7,429 bases of DNA from Treponema sp. Lineage in GTDB: Bacteria; Spirochaetota; Spirochaetia; Treponematales; Breznakiellaceae. The notes below the pieces were generated by a model. That model saw only the letters and a program-made list of their open reading frames with translations, was not told the origin of the DNA and did no database searches. Positions 1-5,834 of this stretch are shown piece by piece. Location: positions 1 through 7,429 of the forward strand of contig JAITLF010000289.1 in the NCBI GenBank assembly GCA_031278025.1. The letters run 5' to 3'. Position 1 is the first letter of the stretch; every line of letters starts with the position of its first letter. A program made the translations under genes and the position numbers.

Positions 1-959
1 ACGATTCCAAAACCTTCCAGATTACCCTTAACCACACCTGCGGACTGCCCGAGCGCGTATGCGCCGAATGGCGGCGCCGGAGCTTCAGCGATCTACCCGG
101 AGAACTCTCCCCATACCGCAATCCCAGGACAAAATCCGATGCGGAAGCCGGCGCCGTGGCCCTGATTGCATACCTCAAGAAGAAGCAGGGCGAGGGAACG
201 GTCCGGAGCGCCGGGACTGAGGACATAACCGTAGGTGAGTTTGCCGGGGGTATGTTTAGCGAGGGCGCGGCCCATATTAAGCGATGGAAGGAAAAGGGAT
301 ATGTCCTGAAACCCCAAACAATAGCCCAGCACCGCCGCCATCTGACCGGATATATCCTCCCCCGGTTCGGGAAAATCCGGTTTGACGAAATTACCCCTAC
401 GGCAGTCGAGGATTATCTCCTGGAGCAAAACCTGTCCAACTCCAGCCGGAACACGATCCTCTATACCCTCAAACTGGTCATGCGGGAGGCCAAAAGAGCC
501 GGTATTATAGAGATGATCCCGGAGAAAACTATCAGAATACTTGAACGGTGGCTTGACAGAATGCCTGAGTGCCGAAACCATCCGGGGCTGGTGTTTCCCT
601 ACAGAAACAAAATGGTGTCCAGTTTTTACCTGCTGGACCGGTTCCGATTTGGATTGGACCGGTTGGGAATAGACCGTGAAAAAAGGCGGCTCACGGTTCA
701 TTGCCTGCGATACACATATAATACCCGGATGAAGACGGAATTGCCCGGAGACGTCTTGAGGGAGTTCTTGGGGCATCGATCAGTTGAGATGACAGACCAT
801 TACGATAATCCAATCCTTTTGGAACGGCTAAAGGCATTTCAGGATATGCGATCTTCGGTTGAAAGGTTCTGGGGCAAAAAAACCGAGACAACGGAAAAGC
901 ACGAACAACAGCAGAAAGAAGATCAAAGGTCCAATATCATTAAGTTCAGAGTGTCGTAA
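1..959 (+). pseudogene. Tyrosine recombinase (phage-type integrase), 5' end outside window, catalytic domain internally deleted
   Basis: The frame is open from the first base (first full codon at 3) to the stop at 957-959, so the gene begins upstream. The GTG at 156 is only the first possible start inside the window. The part up to about 520 reads as a linker and an alpha-helical core-binding (SAM-like) domain. The C-terminal half keeps HCLR (699-710), LGH (His at 774-776) and the nucleophile Tyr (801-803), in a family-typical LGHRSVEMTDHY context. The first catalytic Arg, normally in a G-L-R-x-G-E-type motif, and the beta-hairpin Lys are absent. Sequence passes straight from the end of the core-binding domain (EMIPE, ending at 524) to KTIRILERW, leaving only about 60 residues before HxxR where about 140-170 are usual. 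An in-frame deletion of roughly 80-110 codons is inferred. The product could still bind DNA but should not catalyse strand exchange. The family call is firm; the pseudogene status is inferred from missing residues. Confidence 0.82.
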
Positions 960-968
960 ATACGCTTC

Positions 969-1003
969 AAAAGCACCGGTTAATTCGGGGCTTTTTCCTT
1001 TTT
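969..1003 (+). terminator. Intrinsic terminator after the first integrase
   Basis: AAAAGCACCG (969-978) pairs with CGGGGCTTTT (986-995) across a 7-nt loop, with one A-G mismatch. The 3' arm runs into T-rich sequence (TTTTTCCTTTTT). It starts 10 bases after the integrase stop, so it fits as that gene's terminator. Confidence 0.6.
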
Positions 1004-1043
1004 AACCCACTCAATTGGCTTTGGCGGATTTTTATTAAAACTT

Positions 1044-1070
1044 AAAAAACCACCGCCTATGGCGATGGTC
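1044..1070 (-). terminator. Intrinsic terminator after the second integrase remnant
   Basis: On the minus strand, CCATCGCC (1068-1061) and GGCGGTGG (1057-1050) form an 8-bp stem with an ATA loop, followed by six T (1049-1044). One pair is G-U in minus-strand RNA and would be a C-A mismatch on the plus strand, so the minus direction is favoured. It directly overlaps the stop of the frame-corrected integrase remnant. The catalytic domain seems to have been deleted up to the gene's own terminator. Confidence 0.75.
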
Positions 1071-1709
1071 ATGTATTCGCCGTGCAGGAAATCCGGTTGT
1101 CCTCCCACACCTTGCCCCAGTCTCCCACAAAGAGTTTCCTGAATTCCCCGGCGTGATGATTTTAATTTTCTTCCGGTCGTTCACCAGCCGCCCCATCTTT
1201 TCGGTCGGGTCTTTCTCAATGAGCCTGCGGGCCACGGCTTCAATGAGCATGGTTTTGAGCGTCCCGTAATAGCCGTTGATGGTCGTGTTCTGGTAATCCT
1301 CCTCAATGAGTTTGTCAAACCAGTTTTCTACATCGTCCCTTGAGATTTTGTTCAGGGGCATACCGCCGAAGAATTTGAGCGGTTGGTTGTTCAGGTTTTT
1401 CCTGTTGTTATTCGCGTAGGCTTGGGTGAGGCTGTACCGCTTACGCCGCTTCTTGAGATAGGCGCAGGTTTCCCATTCCCACCAGCCTTGAGCGTATTCG
1501 GCGAAGGTAGGCACGGAGCCGTTATCGGGAATAAGGCCGCCTTCTTTCAAAAGTTTGTTACACTTGACCCGTGCGGCGGTCATAGTGGTTTCCCCGGTGG
1601 ACCTTCCCATCTGCCGCTTGCCGTTTGCGTCATAGGCGTAGTAGTACACCACCCGTTTTCCCGAAGGGAAGACGCGCCAATACAGGGTAAAATCATTATG
1701 GATTTTCAT
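1069..1709 (-). pseudogene. Tyrosine recombinase remnant: arm and core-binding domains only, frameshifted
   Basis: The ATG at 1709-1707 follows AAGAGG with a 4-base gap. Residues 1-60 are an arm-type DNA-binding domain (FTLYWRVFPSGKR start). Residues about 66-170 are the core-binding domain (TFAEYAQGWWEW; DDVENWFDKL; TLKTMLIEAVARRLI). After ITPG at residue 188 the frame changes to unrelated sequence (NSGNSLWET), reading on to a stop at 1035. Restoring one G to the four-G run (plus-strand C at 1146-1149) gives EFRKLFVGDWGKVWEDN and ends in CTANT plus TGA at 1071-1069; ITPGEFRKLF is how this integrase group begins its catalytic domain. No Arg, HxxR or Tyr motif remains, so about 200 residues are missing. 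It converges on the first integrase relic across about 110 bases. A short DNA-binding protein could still be made. The integrase origin is secure; any present role is unknown. Confidence 0.8.
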
Positions 1710-1801
1710 AAAACCTCTTTTTCGGAAATATGGTATAATTCCATTCTTCGTGAAATTTATGCCGTTTGATGTTTATTCGAAAGTCTGGTTTAATACCCTA
1801 A

Positions 1802-1818
1802 GGCAAGCTGCGCTTGCC
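1802..1818. repeat. Palindrome with GCTGCGC core
   Basis: GGCAAGC and GCTTGCC form a perfect 7-bp inverted repeat around TGC. No T-run follows on either strand, so it is not a good terminator. It lies in non-coding sequence beyond the 3' end of the ISAzo13 relic, 40 bases from a second palindrome. It shares the GC-TGC-GC centre with the minus strand of the hairpin at 5544-5560. Confidence 0.5.
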
Positions 1819-1849
1819 AAGCTCTGCTCCGGCTCAAATGACGCAACGC

Positions 1850-2375
1850 TTATGATACCGCGGAGCCTGCTCCGCGGAGGCTCATTGCGGCATACTCTTC
1901 ATCAGATACTTTGACTTTGGTCTTGTAAGCATTGGTATCCACAACACATTCTACCGTCAGACCGGTATCCGTTTTTGTGCCCCTTATAAGGCTGATGATT
2001 ACCGCGGCGCTTATAAGCGGTTTTCCCGCCAGTTCTTGCTGATAAACGAAAAAAGCCGATGCTCTATCTTGTCCATTTACTGGTACCAGGCGGAAAATGC
2101 AGTACCGTTATTGTTTTGTTTGTCTGATTGGTCAGTTCCTGCAGTTTCACTTCTACCAGAAAATCATGGTCGTATACCAGCGGCCAGCCCCCTTCGTATG
2201 TTATTCCTTCCCCGAATTCTGAAAATTTCCTGTAATCTCCTTCTTTCTTTTTTGCGCCTATGGACAATACCGCCTCACCCTGTTTCATGTATGCCGTTGC
2301 TTCCCGGTTGATATACTCAAATTGCTCGTCCCGGTCAGGATGGCTTTTAGCTTTCGCAGGCTCTTTCCGGTTCCT
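1850..2375 (-). pseudogene. ISAzo13-family transposase relic, two frameshifts and internal deletion
   Basis: Three reading frames in sequence on the minus strand rebuild the C-terminal part of an ISAzo13-family (Rhodopirellula-type DDE) transposase. Frame one (about 2375-2073) reads HPDRDEQFEYIN, VLSIGAKKKE, then VLHFPPGTSKW. Frame two (about 2072-2027) reads KIEHRLFSFISKNWR. Frame three (about 2026-1850) reads GKPLISAAVIISLI, TKTDTGLTVECVVDTN and KVKVSDEE. The breaks fit loss of one base just after the TSKW codons (near 2072) and one G in the run at 2025-2027. Between the KKKE block and LQEL the usual catalytic middle with its acidic residues is missing, implying a deletion of very roughly 70-90 codons. 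The N-terminal domain is also absent; the 5' side abuts an IS630 relic. The gene is certainly non-functional. Family assignment rests on remembered motif order and is strong for HFPPGTSKW-KIEHRLF. Confidence 0.75.
1858..1877. repeat. GC-rich palindrome interrupting the transposase relic
   Basis: CCGCGGAGC and GCTCCGCGG form a perfect 9-bp inverted repeat with a 2-base spacer. On the minus strand the transposase similarity (KVKVSDEEYAAM) ends a few bases before this palindrome. The frame then runs through it into a stop at 1852-1850. This suggests a palindromic repeat inserted in, or forming the breakpoint of, the relic. Confidence 0.55.
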
Positions 2376-2555
2376 GAACTGACGAACAAACGGATACGGC
2401 GGGAGAGCTGGGGATCGGTGGAGGAATTAAAAGAAGCGATAAATAGCTGCATTGAGAGTTGGAACCAACCGGGGCGTGTGTTCAAATGGACAAAGCCGGC
2501 AGACAAGATCATTGCCGCTGTTGCCAAAGCGAAGAAAACCTATAATGTCGTCTAA
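2376..2555 (+). pseudogene. IS630-family transposase C-terminal fragment
   Basis: The frame from 2376 to the TAA at 2553-2555 reads ELTNKRIRRESW, SVEELKEAINSCIESWN and PGRVFKWTKPADKII. This is the typical end of IS630-family (DDE_3) transposases, where a helix of the SVxEL type is followed by FKWTK. Only about 59 residues remain of roughly 340; the catalytic Asp/Asp/Glu region is gone. The frame is open upstream to 2322, but that part is antisense to the ISAzo13 relic, so I place the junction near 2376. No start codon or ribosome binding site belongs to it. A 13-base repeat 23 bases after the stop may be a remnant of the element's end. Confidence 0.75.
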
Positions 2556-2577
2556 GGTCTCGGACGGAACACTGGTT

Positions 2578-2590
2578 TTGGGACAGGCTC
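2578..2590 (+). repeat. 13-base direct repeat, copy 1 (TTGGGACAGGCTC)
   Basis: TTGGGACAGGCTC occurs here and, identically and in the same orientation, at 5835-5847. This copy begins 23 bases after the stop of the IS630 relic, where a terminal inverted repeat would be expected. A TA dinucleotide, the IS630 target, follows at 2600-2601. Identity as an IS end is inferred; the exact repeat is directly seen. Confidence 0.5.
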
Positions 2591-2652
2591 ATATTTCGCT
2601 AAATATTAAAAAGTGGTAACCTTTAGCTTGTCAAGGTGAGGTACAATAGATT

Positions 2653-3492
2653 ATGAGGATTATTAGTACTGTCGATCTAAGTTTTACAGTAAAGCGGCTC
2701 TTTGTGGATGCGAACCGGAACCTGCCCGCAGATATACGTTCCCGCATCAGGGCCTGCCGGGAAAAGGAAACCTGGGCACCTGCCAGGGAAACTCTGGGTT
2801 TGATTATCGAAAACTTTGAGTTTGCCGAAAAGAACCGGGTCCCTATCTGCCAGGATACGGGTATGGCCTGTGTCTTTCTTGAAATAGGCTGCGATGTCCA
2901 CATTGAGGGGAACATCAACGAGGCGGTGAACCAGGGGGTACGGGAGGCTTGCAAAGAGGGCTATCTCCGGGCTTCGGTGGTGGCGGATCCACTGAACCGC
3001 AAAAATACCGGGGATAATACTCCAGCGGTAATCTACACGGAGTTTGTGAAAGGCGACACGCTGGCCGTTACCGTTGCCCCCAAGGGTTTCGGCAGCGAAA
3101 ATATGAGCCGGACAAAGATGCTCGTCCCCTCTCAGGGCCGCGAAGGGGTCATAGATTTTGTGGTTTCCGCGGTGAACGAGGCGGGCCCCAACCCCTGCCC
3201 CCCTATAGTGGTAGGCGTGGGCATTGGGGGTACCTTTGACAAGGCCGCCCTGCTTTCCAAGAAAGCACTGATCCGTTCACTGGACAAGCCCAATAGCGAC
3301 CCTTACTATGCCGCCCTGGAAGAGACTCTGCTGGAAAAGATCAACGCCCTGGGTATCGGCCCTCAGGGTTTCGGCGGGGCAACCACCGCCCTGGCCGTGG
3401 CAATAGAGACCATGCCCACCCATATCGCGGGGCTTCCCTGCGCGGTCAACATTAACTGCCATGTAAGCCGCCACGCAAGCGAGGTACTGTAA
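2653..3492 (+). CDS. Class I fumarate hydratase, alpha subunit (Fe-S cluster subunit)
   Basis: This is the N-terminal half of the oxygen-sensitive [4Fe-4S] fumarase, which interconverts fumarate and malate in the cytoplasm. At 279 residues it has the normal length of the alpha chain of two-subunit enzymes. The three expected cluster cysteines are present: C66 in ICQDTG, C182 in NPCPP and C269 in NINCHVSRH, with family-like spacing. H257, 12 residues before C269, fits a conserved active-site histidine. GxGIGGT follows the second cysteine, and K-G-F-G-S-E-N-M-S is also family-typical. The ATG at 2653 follows AAGGTGAGG with an 11-base gap, slightly long, and gives the expected N-terminus (MRIISTVDL). 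The stop overlaps the beta start by one base. L-tartrate dehydratase and other class I hydro-lyases share this architecture and cannot be fully excluded, but fumarase is more likely in a stand-alone pair. No promoter is clear; TTGGGA inside the repeat at 2578 with AATATT at 2602 is a weak candidate. Confidence 0.93.
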   Translation: MRIISTVDLSFTVKRLFVDANRNLPADIRSRIRACREKETWAPARETLGLIIENFEFAEKNRVPICQDTGMACVFLEIGCDVHIEGNINEAVNQGVREACKEGYLRASVVADPLNRKNTGDNTPAVIYTEFVKGDTLAVTVAPKGFGSENMSRTKMLVPSQGREGVIDFVVSAVNEAGPNPCPPIVVGVGIGGTFDKAALLSKKALIRSLDKPNSDPYYAALEETLLEKINALGIGPQGFGGATTALAVAIETMPTHIAGLPCAVNINCHVSRHASEVL

Positions 3493-4058
3493 TGTGGCGC
3501 CACATCCAATTACCCCTGACCAGGGACAAAACCGCCCCCCTTAACGCGGGGGACTTGGTACTCCTCTCCGGAGAGATATACACCGCCCGCGACGCGGCGC
3601 ACAAACGGCTGAACGAGCTGCTGGATGCCAAGCGGCCTCTCCCCTTCCCCCTTGAAGATGCCTGTATCTACTACGTGGGCCCGACTCCGGCGGCTCCGAA
3701 CCAGGTGATAGGATCCGCGGGACCTACCAGCAGCTACCGTATGGACGCCTGGGCACCCCGGCTTCTCATGCTGGGACTAAGGGGCATGATCGGCAAAGGG
3801 GAACGCTCGGACGAGGTGGTACAGGCCATGAAACAGGCCGGAGCGGTTTACATGGGCGCTCTGGGCGGCGCGGGGGCGCTCCTTTCAAAATGTATTACCG
3901 ATTCCCGCGTCATCGCCTTTGAAGACCTGGATACCGAAGCAATCCGCCTGCTCACCGTAAAAGACTTTCCCGTCACTGTGGTGATCGACAGCAGGGGAGA
4001 GAACCTGTACCGTTTCGGACGGAATGCTTACCTTACAGGGCAGGACGCCGGGAAATGA
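3492..4058 (+). CDS. Class I fumarate hydratase, beta subunit
   Basis: This is the C-terminal swivel-type domain of class I fumarase, which completes the active site with the alpha chain. At 188 residues it is of normal length. Visible motifs are GDLVLLSGEIYTARDAAH (residues 20-37), YYVGPTPA, GSAGPTSSYRMD (74-85), MIGKGE (99-104) and MGALGGAGALL. R33, T79, R83 and K102 lie at the spacing of substrate-contacting residues in studied class I fumarases, as I remember them. The ATG overlaps the alpha stop codon (TAATG), and GAGG lies 8 bases upstream, so translation is probably coupled and subunit amounts matched. The gene ends 58 bases from the convergent ATPase gene, with a shared hairpin between. 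Confidence 0.92.
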   Translation: MWRHIQLPLTRDKTAPLNAGDLVLLSGEIYTARDAAHKRLNELLDAKRPLPFPLEDACIYYVGPTPAAPNQVIGSAGPTSSYRMDAWAPRLLMLGLRGMIGKGERSDEVVQAMKQAGAVYMGALGGAGALLSKCITDSRVIAFEDLDTEAIRLLTVKDFPVTVVIDSRGENLYRFGRNAYLTGQDAGK

Positions 4059-4087
4059 AAAGAGGAGCAGGCATCAACCTGCTCCTC
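4058..4087 (-). terminator. Intrinsic terminator between convergent fumarase and ATPase genes
   Basis: GAGGAGCAGG (4062-4071) and CCTGCTCCTC (4078-4087) form a perfect 10-bp stem with a 6-base loop. On the minus strand the stem is followed at once by TTTT (4061-4058), so it should terminate the ATPase gene, whose stop is at 4116. On the plus strand it follows the fumarase beta stop by 3 bases but has no T-run (GTACTT), so it would be a weaker terminator there. Confidence 0.8.
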
Positions 4088-4115
4088 GTACTTAAAACAT
4101 CAGCGGATTTGCATC

Positions 4116-5222
4116 TTACACAGCAGGTCCGGGGAAAATGGCCAGTTCCGTTTCCTTGTCAAAGTAGCGCGCCTTCTCCATCTTGGGGATGAAGCTGACG
4201 GTGTCGCCGACCTTGAAGTCGTAGTGCGGCTCGGTGCGGACCACGAGGGGCTGGGTGGGGGTGGTGAGCCAGAGGTGGATGTCCGCGCCTAAAGGCTCCA
4301 CAACCGTTATTTTTACGGAGAAGCTGTTCCCGTCGCCGGACTGGGTGTAAGCCATGTCTTCGGGCCTGATGCCGAAGAAGACATCTTTGCCGATGTATTT
4401 CCTGAGCCCTTCAACATGGGAAGAATCGGCCTGTATTTTAAATGAGCCTTCATCCAGTATGACCGAACCGCCCTCCTCAAGGATCTTGACGGTGAGGAAG
4501 TTCATGGGCGGGGAGCCGATGAAGCCGGCAACGAATTTGTTGATCGGGTGGTTGTAGAGGTAGAGGGGGGAACCGATCTGCTGGACCTTCCCGTCTTTCA
4601 TAACCACGATTTTGTTGGCCATGGTCATGGCTTCCACCTGGTCGTGGGTAACGTAGATCATGGTGGCGTTGAGTCTGAGGTGGAGGTCCGAAAGCTCGGC
4701 CCGCATCTGGACGCGAAGTTTGGCGTCCAGGTTGGAAAGCGGCTCATCGAAAAGGAAGACCTTGGGATTACGTACAATGGCCCGGCCTACCGCAACGCGC
4801 TGGCGCTGGCCGCCGGAAAGGGCCTTGGGTTTCCGGTCCAGGAATTTCTCGATATCGAGAATCTTCGCCGCGTCTTTTACCCGCCGGTCAATATCCGCTT
4901 TGGGGACTTTTTTGATCCGCAGGCCGAACGCCATGTTTTCATAAACCGACATGTGAGGATAGAGGGCATAGTTCTGGAATACCATAGCGATATTCCGGTC
5001 CTTGGGGGGAACGTCGTTCATCAGATCGCCGTCGATATAGAGTTCCCCCTCGGTAATGTCCTCCAGACCGGCGATCATGCGGAGCGTGGTGGATTTCCCA
5101 CAGCCCGAAGGTCCTACAAAGACGACAAATTCCTTGTCCTCAACCACGATGTTGGCGTTGTCCACGGCGCGGACATTGCCTTCATACACCTTAGAAATGC
5201 CTTTCAGTTCTACTTTTGCCAT
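4116..5222 (-). CDS. ugpC: ABC transporter ATP-binding protein, UgpC/MsmK/MalK type (carbohydrate import, CUT1)
   Basis: This is the ATPase that powers a binding-protein-dependent importer for sugars or glycerol phosphates at the inner face of the cytoplasmic membrane. Its 368 residues are normal for the family. All nucleotide-binding motifs are intact: Walker A GPSGCGKST (37-45), Q-loop Q83, signature LSGGQ (135-139), Walker B VFLFDEP (155-161) with E160, D-loop SNLD, and switch H193. Residues about 235-368 form the MalK-type regulatory/TOBE region, starting with FIGSPPMNF. The ATG at 5222 follows GGGAGG with a 7-base gap. The gene stands alone with its own promoter and terminator and no permease or binding protein nearby. 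I infer that it may be a shared ATPase serving several importers, as MsmK does in some bacteria. The symbol is a family label only; the substrate cannot be read from the sequence. Confidence 0.95.
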   Translation of the reverse strand: MAKVELKGISKVYEGNVRAVDNANIVVEDKEFVVFVGPSGCGKSTTLRMIAGLEDITEGELYIDGDLMNDVPPKDRNIAMVFQNYALYPHMSVYENMAFGLRIKKVPKADIDRRVKDAAKILDIEKFLDRKPKALSGGQRQRVAVGRAIVRNPKVFLFDEPLSNLDAKLRVQMRAELSDLHLRLNATMIYVTHDQVEAMTMANKIVVMKDGKVQQIGSPLYLYNHPINKFVAGFIGSPPMNFLTVKILEEGGSVILDEGSFKIQADSSHVEGLRKYIGKDVFFGIRPEDMAYTQSGDGNSFSVKITVVEPLGADIHLWLTTPTQPLVVRTEPHYDFKVGDTVSFIPKMEKARYFDKETELAIFPGPAV

Positions 5223-5258
5223 ACGCTGGCCTCCCTGTTGGGGTTATTTTATGCACTA

Positions 5259-5287
5259 ATTCTATGCCCAACGGGGAAATTTGTCAA
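5259..5287 (-). promoter_or_regulatory. Sigma-70-type promoter of the ABC ATPase gene
   Basis: On the minus strand, a perfect TTGACA (5287-5282), a 17-base spacer and TAGAAT (5264-5259, five of six consensus bases) precede the ATPase gene. Transcription should begin near 5252, giving a leader of about 30 bases that contains the GGGAGG ribosome binding site. This is the best promoter in the window. Confidence 0.85.
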
Positions 5288-5305
5288 GGAATCGCGGGAA
5301 TCGTG
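5288..5305. repeat. Tandem 9-base repeat abutting the -35 box
   Basis: GGAATCGCG and GGAATCGTG stand in tandem (8 of 9 identical), directly against the upstream edge of the ATPase promoter's -35 hexamer. A third related word, GGAATTCC, lies a few bases further on. The position suits an activator or UP-like site, but chance cannot be excluded. Confidence 0.35.
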
Positions 5306-5501
5306 GAGGAATTCCGGTTTCAAAATAACCACAAGCCCACGCCTGCGTAGCGCTATACGGACAGACACGGACGAATTAAGCAATAACGCTGATTATTTCC
5401 GCTTTGAGGTTCGCCCAAAAATGTACCGGAAATCCCACACCTGTTCCCGTGGCCGAAAGAATATTTGAAAATGCCCTCTGTTTGCTGCCGATGGCATCAT
5501 T
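5306..5501. other. Intergenic stretch with no recognised gene
   Basis: I see no start with a ribosome binding site and no coding similarity on either strand. Small items are an 8-base palindrome TAGCGCTA (5348-5355) and a direct repeat ACGGAC-AGAC-ACGGAC (5357-5372). The plus-strand open frame through here is an extension of the antisense of the ATPase gene, not a gene. Confidence 0.5.
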
Positions 5502-5744
5502 AAAAAAATATCAAAACAGCTCCGGCAGGGAACGAACCCGGCGCTCAGGCGCAGCCTGAGTTCACACCAGCCACACTGACGGCGTTTTCAGCATTACTAC
5601 TTGGGATTACGCAGTGTCTTGCCAAATTTTCCCTCACAGTTCTGTCTGCGCCGGGGTTAACCGGCGCGCCATCAGTGTGGCAGGCGGGGCGAAGGCCGCC
5701 GGTCTTCACCCTTGCTCTCCTTTCAGACGAAACATTCCTCTGCA
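5502..5744 (-). ncRNA. Candidate structured non-coding RNA, unknown family
   Basis: A promoter-like element (5779-5751) would start a minus-strand transcript near 5744, and a seven-T run at 5508-5502 could end it, giving about 240 nt. The arms at 5681-5667 and 5584-5570 pair over 15 bases. In minus-strand RNA all 15 pair, with one G-U; on the plus strand that pair would be C-A. Nested inside is GCGCCGG/CCGGCGC (5648-5654 with 5661-5667) with a 6-base loop; its last three bases compete with the long stem. Downstream is a perfect 7-bp hairpin CTCAGGC-TGC-GCCTGAG (5560-5544). A 66-codon open frame runs along this strand (5745-5545), but it has no ribosome binding site and no recognisable domain. 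I cannot match the RNA to RNase P, tmRNA, SRP, 6S or a riboswitch class that I know. A relic of a mobile element with inverted repeats is the main alternative. Confidence 0.4.
5544..5560 (-). repeat. Perfect 7-bp hairpin inside the RNA candidate
   Basis: CTCAGGC and GCCTGAG are separated by three bases. The minus-strand form has a GC-TGC-GC centre like the palindrome at 1802-1818. About 36 bases of further sequence separate it from the T-run at 5508, so it is probably not the terminator stem itself. Confidence 0.5.
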
Positions 5745-5750
5745 TAAATC

Positions 5751-5779
5751 AATATATCTTAGCATTTCAAAAAAAACAA
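5751..5779 (-). promoter_or_regulatory. Possible promoter for the structured RNA candidate
   Basis: On the minus strand, TTGTTT (5779-5774) lies 17 bases before TATATT (5756-5751). The -10 matches five of six consensus bases and the -35 only three, within an eight-T tract. The local AT-richness raises the chance of a false hit. Confidence 0.35.
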
Positions 5780-5784
5780 TATGA

Positions 5785-5819
5785 GGTTTTCCCAAAACCG
5801 TAGCCCCGGCTATGCCGGG
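5785..5819 (-). terminator. Hairpin pair downstream of the DHH gene
   Basis: CCCGGC-TAT-GCCGGG (5805-5819) and GGTTTT-CCC-AAAACC (5785-5799) are two perfect 6-bp hairpins 40-75 bases after the DHH stop. On the minus strand the first is followed after seven bases by TTTT, a weak terminator arrangement. This is tentative. Confidence 0.35.
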
Positions 5820-5834
5820 AACGTTAGCGCACAG

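Noticed and set aside
93..776. A 227-codon open frame on the minus strand
   Set aside because: It lies opposite the integrase, whose plus-strand frame carries clear family motifs; no start signal or domain is seen in the antisense frame.
1383..1769. A 128-codon plus-strand frame
   Set aside because: It is antisense to the arm and core-binding domains of the second integrase and has no protein signature.
2642..2647. TACAAT just upstream of the fumarase alpha start as a promoter
   Set aside because: It would start transcription at or after the ATG and cut off the AAGGTGAGG ribosome binding site; no suitable -35 lies 16-18 bases upstream.
4548..5468. A 306-codon open frame on the plus strand
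   Set aside because: It is antisense to the well-supported ABC ATPase gene and extends into spacer; the protein has no recognisable domain and no ribosome binding site.
5520..5545. A tRNA T-arm-like sequence (GGTTCGTTCC on the minus strand)
   Set aside because: The loop lacks the conserved A58, the stem has a mismatch, and no acceptor, D or anticodon arms can be placed around it.
5690..5720. GGGTGAAGACCGGCGG resembling the start of an FMN riboswitch
   Set aside because: The other conserved FMN elements, including the GCCGACAGT-type block, are absent and no riboflavin gene is adjacent.
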